A DNA stretch of 64,000 bases from Gammaproteobacteria bacterium (GTDB lineage: Bacteria > Pseudomonadota > Gammaproteobacteria > DSM-16500): assembly GCA_013816845.1 (NCBI GenBank), contig JACDDU010000001.1, positions 248,001 through 312,000 on the forward strand, given 5' to 3'. Each line of letters begins with the position of its first letter. The stretch's first letter is position 1. This document shows positions 24,690 to 31,272 of this stretch, one piece after another. The notes beneath the pieces are model-generated. The model was given only the letters and a program-made list of their open reading frames with translations. It was not told the DNA's origin and made no database searches. Made by a program: the position numbers and the translations under genes.

Positions 24690-25115
24690 TCATTCATCCT
24701 GGCTATTTGATTTAGTAAAACGCATAGGTACTACATTTATAAAATCTTTGCTAAAACCTAATTTCTCATAATAGGCAACCATATCAGGTGCACACGTAAG
24801 ATCAAAGCAGGTAATTTGCTGTAATTTTTGATGATCAAGAATAGCTTCCATTAATAATTTACTTAAGCCCTTATTTCTATACTCTTCCTCAATTATCACA
24901 TCAAAAATAAATGCATATTTTATTTCATCAGTAAGCACCCTAGCACAGCCAATCAAATCATCGTTATGAATTAAGCCAAAGGATAAACAATTAGCCAACA
25001 TTTTATTTATTTCATCTAATGTCCTATCATTAGACCACCACATTTTTTTTGCCAATGTATGTAATTGGTTAATTTGTTTCTGATTTAAAATTTCTATAAT
25101 TTCAAATTGATTCAT
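24690..25115 (-). CDS. GNAT-family N-acetyltransferase
   Basis: 141 residues, AGGTGAG before ATG 25115. The acetyl-CoA binding region of GNAT proteins is clear: a beta strand (YAFIFDVIIEEEYRNKG), then the pyrophosphate loop R-N-K-G-L-S-K-L-L-M (variant of R/Q-x-x-G-x-G/A), and the C-terminal DLTCAPDMVAYYEKLGF motif. The substrate is unknown; close relatives in resistance or stress islands often act on small amines. First gene of a two-gene leftward operon with the YciI-like gene. Confidence 0.85.
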   Translation of the reverse strand: MNQFEIIEILNQKQINQLHTLAKKMWWSNDRTLDEINKMLANCLSFGLIHNDDLIGCARVLTDEIKYAFIFDVIIEEEYRNKGLSKLLMEAILDHQKLQQITCFDLTCAPDMVAYYEKLGFSKDFINVVPMRFTKSNSQDE

Positions 25116-25134
25116 ATCTCACCTGATTATTTTT

Positions 25135-25155
25135 TACCCGGGAAAATCCCGGGTA
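25135..25155. repeat. Perfect 9-bp inverted repeat with 3-nt loop
   Basis: TACCCGGGA-AAA-TCCCGGGTA, a GC-rich palindrome in AT-rich DNA, lies between the start of the GNAT gene (leftward) and the truncated MFS gene (rightward). Neither strand has a T-tract after it, so it is not an ordinary terminator. It could be an operator or the scar of a deletion or insertion. Confidence 0.6.
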
Positions 25156-25164
25156 CTACGATCA

Positions 25165-25407
25165 GTGGCTACTACGTTAGCGTTATCAAGCACTTCAATT
25201 AATGCGGGACAAGCCGCGGCAATACTTAATTTATTTCAATTTATGTTTTCGGCTCTTTTAGCGACATTGATAATTTACCTAAATAGTTATCAACCACTTT
25301 TATTGGCATATTTATCGATATTTAGTGCGACATTGATTTATTTGTTGGATTTATTACAAATCAAAATAACTTTTTATTCGCCAAAAAAACAAAGGAGGCA
25401 ACGATGA
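25165..25407 (+). pseudogene. MFS multidrug transporter, C-terminal fragment
   Basis: 80 codons starting at GTG. Two hydrophobic helices are present (AAAILNLFQFMFSALLATLI and LLLAYLSIFSATLIYLLDLL), followed by a basic tail. The order, with an A-G-x-A-A-A-I-x-N-x-x-Q segment before the helix, is that of the last two helices of Bcr/CflA-type drug/H+ antiporters of about 400 residues. The first ten helices are missing and the fragment begins just after the palindrome at 25135, which suggests a deletion breakpoint there. Function is very unlikely. Confidence 0.6.
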
Positions 25408-25453
25408 ATAATTGCTAATTAGATAATAACAAGAAGTAAGTATTCAAGCAGGA

Positions 25454-25491
25454 GAAGCTTCTTCTACTTAAAAATAAGTTGAAGAAGCTTC
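25454..25491. repeat. Strong hairpin between MFS fragment and amidotransferase
   Basis: GAAGCTTCTTC (25454-25464) pairs perfectly with GAAGAAGCTTC (25481-25491), extended after one T-T mismatch by ACTT/AAGT around an A-rich loop. It is followed by AT-rich sequence without a real T-run. It may be a terminator or mRNA 5' structure for the next gene. Confidence 0.6.
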
Positions 25492-25521
25492 ACTGTGAAA
25501 TTAAAATGATAAGGATGATAG

Positions 25522-26247
25522 ATGATGAATATACTTTTTATTACACATGCTGATTTTGAACAACCGGGATATTTTGAAACATGGGCGCAAAAACATGGCT
25601 ATGATGTAGAAATAAAAAAACCGTATAAAAATGAGCAGTTGCCCGACGTTACAACTTTTGATTGCTTGATAATAATGGGTGGGCCTCAATCCCCCTTAGA
25701 AATAGATAAAGCACCTTACCTTAATCAAGAAATACAGCTTATCAAACAAGCCATTGCAAAGGATTATCCCATAATTGGAGTTTGTTTAGGCGCGCAGTTA
25801 ATTGGTGAAGCATTAGGTGCTAAGACTGAGAGAAGCCCGTTTAAAGAAATTGGTATGTACCCCATCAGAATACTAAACAGAGAAAAGGAAGGTAGTATTT
25901 CTACTAATTTACCCGACAAATTCGAAGTCATGCATTGGCACAGTGATATGCCCGGCTTGACTGCAAATTCTATTATCCTTGCTGAAAGTGATGGCTGCCC
26001 ACGGCAAATCGTTAAATATGATGAGCAAATTTATGGCTTCCAATGCCATTTAGAGCTGACTAAAGATTTAGTGGAAGGGTTAATAGCAAATTGTCCTAAT
26101 GATCTTAAAAGTGGTCGTTATATAAATACAGTAGAGGAACTCAGGAAGGTTGATTACGATGAAATCAATCATAAGTTGGATTTATTTTTAGAAAATATAA
26201 AAGAATTAATCTGTGCTAACCAACCCAATAGAATAAAAATGAGATAA
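25522..26247 (+). CDS. Class I glutamine amidotransferase (GATase1-like)
   Basis: 241 residues, AAGGATGATAG before ATG 25522. The catalytic triad of class I amidotransferases is visible: nucleophile C88 in GVCLGAQLIGEALGA, and H176 with E178 in GFQCHLE. An oxyanion-type G-G-P-Q-S-P motif lies near residue 53. It is a stand-alone domain, as in the GMP-synthase-like proteins (for example YfeJ-type) that are not GuaA itself. It hydrolyses glutamine or a gamma-glutamyl compound; the acceptor is unknown. It is 14 bp before the PAS-LuxR gene and probably co-transcribed. Confidence 0.85.
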   Translation: MMNILFITHADFEQPGYFETWAQKHGYDVEIKKPYKNEQLPDVTTFDCLIIMGGPQSPLEIDKAPYLNQEIQLIKQAIAKDYPIIGVCLGAQLIGEALGAKTERSPFKEIGMYPIRILNREKEGSISTNLPDKFEVMHWHSDMPGLTANSIILAESDGCPRQIVKYDEQIYGFQCHLELTKDLVEGLIANCPNDLKSGRYINTVEELRKVDYDEINHKLDLFLENIKELICANQPNRIKMR

Positions 26248-26261
26248 GGAAAGAGTGAGTA

Positions 26262-26906
26262 ATGAAAGATATTATTCTAGACCAGCTAAATTTATATATA
26301 TGGGCAAAAGATAAAAATTTTCGTTATGTATATTGTAATGAACATTATGCTATGGCTGCTGGTCTTGATTCACCACATCAAATCATTGGTAAAAGCGACA
26401 CTCAGTTACCCTGGAGAAAATTAGCTGAATTATTCAAGGTGGGTGATTACGATGTGCTGAATGTTCAAACAAGAATAAATACGCCTGAAGTATCAGATAC
26501 CATAAATGATGTTAAAGAGATTTTGGTAACAGAAAATCAATTATTAAATAGTAGTAATAAGTGTATCGGTGTTGTGGGAACATTCGTGGATATTACTGGG
26601 AAACAGTTAGTCAGCAAAACTGGTCACTTTGATATATCTAGTAAAAGATATTATTTAGGGGAAGATTTTGGCAATGAATATTTAACTCATAGGGAAGTTG
26701 AGGTTTTTAGAAAATTATTGCTTGGCTACACTGCAAAGCAAATGGGCGAAGTCTTAAACATATCGGCGAAAACCATTGAAAGTTATATTGATAACCTCAG
26801 AAGAAAGCTGCAAGCAAAAAATAAAGGAGAGATAATTGCGACCGCAATTCAATTTGGGCTTACGCATATCATCCATTTAAATTGGTATAATGATGTCTAT
26901 AATTAA
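26262..26906 (+). CDS. PAS-LuxR transcriptional regulator
   Basis: 214 residues, GGAAAGAGTGAGTA before ATG 26262. The N-terminal 105 residues fit a PAS sensor: LYIWAKDKNFRYVYCN, then GKSDTQLPW and a late strand CIGVVGTFVDITG. The C-terminal 60 residues are a LuxR-type helix-turn-helix (LTHREVEVFRKLLLGYTAKQ, then ISAKTIESYIDNLRRKL). There is no receiver domain, so the signal is probably a ligand or cofactor bound by PAS. Its place beside the amidotransferase suggests it controls the island cargo. Confidence 0.85.
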   Translation: MKDIILDQLNLYIWAKDKNFRYVYCNEHYAMAAGLDSPHQIIGKSDTQLPWRKLAELFKVGDYDVLNVQTRINTPEVSDTINDVKEILVTENQLLNSSNKCIGVVGTFVDITGKQLVSKTGHFDISSKRYYLGEDFGNEYLTHREVEVFRKLLLGYTAKQMGEVLNISAKTIESYIDNLRRKLQAKNKGEIIATAIQFGLTHIIHLNWYNDVYN

Positions 26907-26996
26907 ATAAAATAGTGTTGCTGATAATGAGCATAAAAAATTTGGCTACACCCTAAACTAAAAAGAACGCTTAATGTTTGGTAGCTAACCAATAAC

Positions 26997-27668
26997 ATGA
27001 AAATATATAAAATAACAAAAAAGTCTCCAGACCAAATATTTATCATAAATGAAGATAAAAATCCTATTATTACTAAAATAGAATGCGACATCATATTATT
27101 TACAGGTATATATAATACTTGCCAAAAATTATGGTCAGTGCGTATTGATTTATATAATGAGACGAGTGATATGAGAGCACTATTCTATACAGTACCGGAT
27201 ATAACTCGAAGTAAGTGGATGGGTTATGAAGCTTTGATACTTCAAAAGGACATGAAAAATATTGTTGAATTATTTAAAATCATACAGCAAGTGGATCCCA
27301 TACCACTAAGTGCTATTTCTGAAATAATGGAATTGATTGATTTTGATCTAAGTGAATTGTTAAATATGGAGTCAATGATGAATGAGGCAATGCTGGGGCA
27401 TCATCATGATGCGTTAAAGTATGGACTTGAGGCGCATGAGAAAGGAAATAATGAAGCTTTAGCCAACCTAGCTAATTTTTATCAAGACAAAAATGACGAA
27501 GCAAATTACATAAATGTATTATCTAACATTCCTCAAAATCACCCCTCATTTAAACAGGCTAATGAAGAAATTTTAACTTATCAACAAAATCTATCTATAC
27601 CGCAAGATGAATGCAAAAAAATTAACATATCATCTTCCATGTTTTATAAAATTTACAATGCTGTATAA
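26997..27668 (+). CDS. Hypothetical island protein
   Basis: 223 residues, ATG 26997 without a clear ribosome binding site. The first 95 residues are alpha/beta. Residues about 135-185 (ALKYGLEAHEKGNNEALANL, then AANYINVLSNIPQNHP-like order) have the helix spacing of one or two TPR/Sel1-like units. No membrane segment or signal peptide. Family unknown. Last cargo gene before the recombination module. Confidence 0.55.
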   Translation: MKIYKITKKSPDQIFIINEDKNPIITKIECDIILFTGIYNTCQKLWSVRIDLYNETSDMRALFYTVPDITRSKWMGYEALILQKDMKNIVELFKIIQQVDPIPLSAISEIMELIDFDLSELLNMESMMNEAMLGHHHDALKYGLEAHEKGNNEALANLANFYQDKNDEANYINVLSNIPQNHPSFKQANEEILTYQQNLSIPQDECKKINISSSMFYKIYNAV

Positions 27669-27870
27669 GTTATTGCATGTGCCATTGTCAATGATTAATA
27701 TCAGCAGCATTTTGGTATTAGTTTTGACAAAGACTACATATGCTCCTCATGAAGGCAACTAAACTCCTCCCCGGAATATCTCCCTTATAATTTGTAGGTT
27801 TATACTTCAAATTACCTCATATTATTAATCTTTCCATGCTTATTTGGTACTTTATTGTGATGAGGTATAA

Positions 27871-28179
27871 GTGAAAACTCTAACTCTGCAAGAAGCCGCT
27901 CTATTTTTAAAAATGTCTGCCGAATCACTTAGGTTAAAAACCGCCAGTGGTGAGATACCGGGAGCAAAACCGGGACGACGTTGGTGTTTTAGAGAAGATG
28001 ATCTTGCTGAATATTTGCGATCACTTTATCCTATGCAGGCTAAAACATCGCGGGGTGTCGTTACAACTAATAGGAGGACGACAACATGGCACTCTGCAAA
28101 CGAGGTAAAATTTGGTGGATTAGAATCTGTCATGGAGGAAAGAGAGTACAACACAGCACTGGAACCAGCGACAAAGTAG
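27871..28179 (+). CDS. Helix-turn-helix excisionase-like protein
   Basis: 102 residues from GTG 27871, with GAGG five bases upstream. The first 55 residues match the MerR-like HTH_17 domain of excisionases (TLQEAALFLKMSAESLRLK, then GEIPGAKPGRRWCFREDDLAEYL). The remaining 45 residues are low-complexity and overlap the integrase start by 94 bp in another frame, so the functional protein may be only the first half. Such proteins bend attachment-site DNA to steer the integrase toward excision or regulate its gene. Overlap implies translational coupling with the integrase. Confidence 0.8.
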   Translation: MKTLTLQEAALFLKMSAESLRLKTASGEIPGAKPGRRWCFREDDLAEYLRSLYPMQAKTSRGVVTTNRRTTTWHSANEVKFGGLESVMEEREYNTALEPATK

Positions 28180-29111
28180 CTGCTAAGAGGTTGCATGATC
28201 AAATTAAAGCAGATCTTTGGAAAGATATCCACCTTGGTGAAAAGCCGCAGAAAACATGGATGCAAGCGGTGACGCGTTGGATAGCTGAAGCCCAACATAA
28301 GCGTAGTTTGAATGATGATAAAGCGCATTTAAGATGGGTTAGTCCTTATCTTAAAAAATTCTTATTAGATCAAATTAACCGCGATATGTTGAGCGATATA
28401 GCTGAAAAGAAACTGGCTGAAGGGGGGAAACCATCTACTGTTAACCGTATGTTGGAAGTTATACGGGCTATTTTTCGTAAAGCCGAGCGAGAGTGGGAGT
28501 GGTTAGATAAGGCGCCGCAAATTCGCATGCTGAAAGAAAATACGAAACGGATTCGCTGGTTAAATTATGAGGAAGCAAATCGGCTTATTAATGAGCTTCC
28601 AACACATTTAGCGGATTTAGCTATTTTTTCTTTAGCGACGGGATTGCGAAAAGCGAATGTGGCCGGGTTGCAATGGAGTGAAGTGGATTTAATTAGGAGG
28701 CATGCTTTAATTCATCCTGATCAGGCCAAAACGAAAAAGGCGATTCCGGTGCCTTTGAATAAAACTGCGGTAGAAGTTATACGTAAACAATTGGGTAAAC
28801 ATCAACAATTTGTTTTTACCTATGATGGAAAGCGCATTATTCAATGTAATACTAAGGCTTGGAAAAAAGCTTTAGCTAGAGCAGGAATTGAGAACTTTCG
28901 CTGGCATGACTTACGTCACACTTGGGCAAGGTGGCATGTACAAAATGGTACATCGTTACAGGAGCTGCAACAGTTAGGAGGATGGGCTAATTTTGAGATG
29001 GTATTGCGTTATGCGCATTTAAGTAGTGACCATCTTAAGGAAGCTGCAGAGCATACAAATGGGTACAATTTGGGTACATTACAAAAAGGAGTTGCGAATG
29101 GCAATCTATAA
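28086..29111 (+). CDS. Tyrosine recombinase / phage-type integrase
   Basis: 341 residues, AGGAGGACGACAAC before ATG 28086. An N-terminal DNA-binding region (GGKRVQHSTGTSDKVAAKRL) is followed by a core-binding SAM-like domain (about 55-150) and the catalytic domain. Catalytic residues visible: Arg in SLATGLRKANV, H-x-L-R in FRWHDLRHTWARWH, Trp/His position in GGWANFEMVLRYAHLSS with the nucleophile Tyr in RYAHL. It is complete, unlike the two remnants in this window. The gene points at the tRNA-Arg gene, 26 codons' length away from its 3' end region, typical for integrases using that tRNA as attB. Confidence 0.93.
   Translation: MALCKRGKIWWIRICHGGKRVQHSTGTSDKVAAKRLHDQIKADLWKDIHLGEKPQKTWMQAVTRWIAEAQHKRSLNDDKAHLRWVSPYLKKFLLDQINRDMLSDIAEKKLAEGGKPSTVNRMLEVIRAIFRKAEREWEWLDKAPQIRMLKENTKRIRWLNYEEANRLINELPTHLADLAIFSLATGLRKANVAGLQWSEVDLIRRHALIHPDQAKTKKAIPVPLNKTAVEVIRKQLGKHQQFVFTYDGKRIIQCNTKAWKKALARAGIENFRWHDLRHTWARWHVQNGTSLQELQQLGGWANFEMVLRYAHLSSDHLKEAAEHTNGYNLGTLQKGVANGNL
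29061..29080. repeat. Putative integrase arm-type site, right end
   Basis: Identical 20-mer to 23614-23633, here inside codons for N-G-Y-N-L-G-T of the integrase, 47 bp before the right attachment repeat. Confidence 0.5.
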
Positions 29112-29126
29112 CTTGTTGTTTTTAAA

Positions 29127-29184
29127 GCTTCTATTAGCGCGCCCGGAGAGATTCGAACTCCCGACCCCCTGGTTCGTAGCCAGA
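29127..29184. repeat. Right attachment repeat (attR) in tRNA-Arg
   Basis: 58 bp identical to 23456-23513. It covers the 3' half of tRNA-Arg(ACG), through the anticodon loop into the anticodon stem, plus 11 bp downstream of the tRNA. Integration therefore leaves the tRNA intact. Confidence 0.88.
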
Positions 29185-29211
29185 TACTCTATCCAACTGA
29201 GCTACGGGCGC
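29138..29211 (-). tRNA. tRNA-Arg(ACG)
   Basis: 74-nt cloverleaf on the reverse strand with the same acceptor, D-arm and T-arm as the tRNA at 1062-1135. The anticodon loop is CTACGAA, so the anticodon is ACG (read as ICG) for CGU, CGC and CGA codons. A T-G pair closes the outer anticodon stem where the UCG copy has T-A. CCA is not encoded. It is the insertion site of the island to its left. Confidence 0.95.
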
Positions 29212-29297
29212 GTTAAGGAGAAAGTTGCTATGATTTTTATCAAGCAACAGAAGTAAACACAAAGCCTTAAGCTAAACGTATCTACCATGATTCTGAA

Positions 29298-29387
29298 CGG
29301 AGAGAGAGGGATTCGAACCCTCGATGGAGCTTATGGCCCCATACTCCCTTAGCAGGGGAGCGCCTTCAGCCTCTCGGCCATCTCTCC
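29298..29387 (-). tRNA. tRNA-Ser(GCU)
   Basis: 90-nt reverse-strand tRNA with acceptor GGAGAGA/TCTCTCC, anticodon stem CTCCC/GGGAG with loop CTGCTAA (anticodon GCT, codons AGC/AGU), a long variable arm typical of class II serine tRNAs, T-arm GAGGG-TTCGAAT-CCCTC and discriminator G. It starts 12 bp after the csrA stop codon, so it is probably transcribed together with csrA. Confidence 0.95.
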
Positions 29388-29399
29388 AAAGTTTTTCCT

Positions 29400-29681
29400 T
29401 TACTCTTTATCTTCAGGTTTATCAATTTTGCTTTCACGCTTCTTTTTGACCGTCACTTCGGGTTCTTGCTGAGCGGCGGACGTAGCGATAGGCGCACCTT
29501 CTTTAGGCGTCGTATTTTTTTCTTGTTGTATACGCTGATAAATCTCTTCACGATGAACAGACACAGTTTTAGGCGCGTTGATACCGATACGAACTTGGTT
29601 ACCTTTGATACCGAGCACGGTCACGATGACGTCATCGCCAATTACTATGGTTTCACCCACACGTCTTGTTAATATGAGCAT
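29400..29681 (-). CDS. csrA: Carbon storage regulator CsrA with extended C-terminal tail
   Basis: 93 residues; ATG 29681. Residues 1-60 are a canonical CsrA ([18 protein letters not shown], then [20 protein letters not shown]) including the RNA-contacting L4-T5-R6 strand and the V-H-R-E-E-I element with R44. CsrA dimers bind ANGGA motifs in mRNA leaders and in Legionellales govern the switch between replicative and transmissive phases. The last 30 residues ([14 protein letters not shown]..., then a KKKRESK basic run) exceed the usual 60-70 residue length and look disordered. Followed at once by tRNA-Ser. Confidence 0.95.
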   Translation of the reverse strand: MLILTRRVGETIVIGDDVIVTVLGIKGNQVRIGINAPKTVSVHREEIYQRIQQEKNTTPKEGAPIATSAAQQEPEVTVKKKRESKIDKPEDKE

Positions 29682-30003
29682 GATCCATCTCCTTTTCTAA
29701 AACTGCCTTGTCCATTAAAACCGCCATTCTCTCGTTTAGTTATGTAGATGAGAAAATCATCAGTAACTTTATTCATTTTATCAGCTCTTACGAGAAGCAG
29801 GGGTCTCATAGCAATTTTCTGTTTTTATACCCTTAGTTAGTGTCTTTCAAGGTGTGCAATAGTAAACAATTAATGACGTTTCTGCAAATAGGATTTGCAT
29901 ATTTCGACAAGATAATTTGGTGTGAATAATGAGGGACATACGCGTCAAACTCAATGTGAAGTCAAGCCTCGGTTAATTAAAAAATAGAGTATTTTTAGTT
30001 AAT
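29682..30003. other. Intergenic between lysC and csrA
   Basis: About 320 bp upstream of csrA that should contain its promoter. TTAATTAAAAAA...TTTTTAGTTAA just after the lysC stop (about 29975-30003) can form a weak AT stem and may end the upstream transcript. No gene is seen. Confidence 0.4.
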
Positions 30004-31254
30004 TCAAGACATTACTTCAAAATTGACGATACGAGCTGGCGGTTTATCCAATTCAAACGCCTTATGGATAACACGAACCCCACATTCCAATTGGGCTTCA
30101 TCGACAACAACTGAAATTCTAATTTCAGAAGTGGTGATCATTTGGATGGAAATATCGGCGTCACCGAGGGCCTTAAACATGGTCGTTGCAACACCAGTAT
30201 GGGAGCGCATGCCAATGCCTACCAGGGAGAGTTTGGCGACTTTAGCATTAGTTTTGACTGAACAAGCGCCCAATTCTTTCGCCAAGTCCTCGATCAATAC
30301 TAACGCTCGACCATGTTCGCGTCGATTAACCGTAAAGGTAAAATCTACCGTTCCTTCCGGCGTAATGGTTTGAGCAATCATGTCAATTTCAATGTGAGCT
30401 AAACTCACGCGCTCAAGGATGCGGCCTTCCATGCCAATTTGTCGTGGAAAGCCAGAAAGTGAAATAATCGCTTCTTCTTTACTGAAGGCAATGCCTGAAA
30501 CTAACCCTTTGTGCATGATCTTATCCTCAAAAGTGACGAGGGTACCTGGGCCATCCGAAAAAGTTGAGAGGACACGGATAGGCATATTAAATTTACTGGC
30601 AAGCTCAACAGAGCGCATTTGTAAAACTTTAGCGCCGAGACTAGCCATTTCAAGCATTTCTTCAAAACTTATGTAAGGAAGCAGCCGTGCTTCATGGAAT
30701 AAATGGGGATCGGTGGTGTAAACGCCATCGACATCGGTATAAATTTGGCATTCATCTGCTGCAAGGGCTGCCGCGATTGCAACTGCTGTCGTATCCGATC
30801 CGCCACGACCGAGCGTTGTAATGTCGCCATACTGCGTTGCGCCTTGAAAACCTGCGACGACTACAACTTGTTGATTTTGTAACTCGCGAATAAAGATATC
30901 CGGCTTTACTTCTAAAATTCGAGCCTTGGTGTGAATGCCATCGGTCAAAATGCCTACTTGGGATCCTGTGTAGGATCGAGCGGGACAATCTGCGGCATTT
31001 AAAGCCATGCATAGCAAAGCCATGGAAATTTGCTCGCCTGTAGAGATAAGAACATCTAGTTCTCTAGGTTGTGGGGTAGACGTGAGGGCATTTGCTAGTT
31101 GAATTAATCGATCAGTTTCACCGTACATTGCAGACACCACGACGACGACATCATGTCCTTGATCTCGCGTGGCTTTAACTCGCTTAGCGACATGGTGAAT
31201 TCGGTCAAGATTCCCGACCGAGCTCCCTCCATATTTTTGCACGATAAGGGCCAT
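30004..31254 (-). CDS. lysC: Aspartate kinase
   Basis: 416 residues. Catalyses ATP-dependent phosphorylation of aspartate, first step to lysine/diaminopimelate, threonine and methionine. N-terminal IVQKYGGSSVGNLDRI is the amino-acid kinase K-x-G-G-x-S motif. LGRGGSDTTAVAIAAALAAD and the D-V-D-G-V-Y-T-T-D-P motif belong to the nucleotide/substrate site. Two ACT domains (about 265-340 and 345-410) suggest feedback inhibition. The length is that of monofunctional aspartokinases (about 400-410). Lies between alaS (18 bp upstream) and csrA, an order shared with Legionella relatives. Confidence 0.95.
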   Translation of the reverse strand: MALIVQKYGGSSVGNLDRIHHVAKRVKATRDQGHDVVVVVSAMYGETDRLIQLANALTSTPQPRELDVLISTGEQISMALLCMALNAADCPARSYTGSQVGILTDGIHTKARILEVKPDIFIRELQNQQVVVVAGFQGATQYGDITTLGRGGSDTTAVAIAAALAADECQIYTDVDGVYTTDPHLFHEARLLPYISFEEMLEMASLGAKVLQMRSVELASKFNMPIRVLSTFSDGPGTLVTFEDKIMHKGLVSGIAFSKEEAIISLSGFPRQIGMEGRILERVSLAHIEIDMIAQTITPEGTVDFTFTVNRREHGRALVLIEDLAKELGACSVKTNAKVAKLSLVGIGMRSHTGVATTMFKALGDADISIQMITTSEIRISVVVDEAQLECGVRVIHKAFELDKPPARIVNFEVMS

Positions 31255-31272
31255 GATATTCCTTTGGGCACA

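Larger units (their letters stand above)
23456..29184 (+). mobile_element. Integrated genomic island (about 5.7 kb) at tRNA-Arg(ACG)
   Basis: A 58-bp perfect direct repeat is found at 23456-23513 and at 29127-29184, a distance of 5,671 bp. The right copy lies in the intact tRNA-Arg gene, covering 47 bases of its 3' half plus 11 bp beyond its 3' end. The left copy is the displaced 3' fragment. Inside are an HTH/excisionase-like gene and a complete tyrosine integrase next to the right repeat, plus seven cargo genes. All this is the standard anatomy of a tRNA-integrated island. Integrase, attachment sites and arm-type repeats all look intact, so excision may still be possible (inference). Confidence 0.85.

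Noticed and set aside
27871-29111. Overlap of the HTH gene and integrase as a frameshift-made fusion protein
   Set aside because: The integrase has its own strong AGGAGG site and start, and its N-terminus matches integrases from that point, so two separate proteins are more likely.
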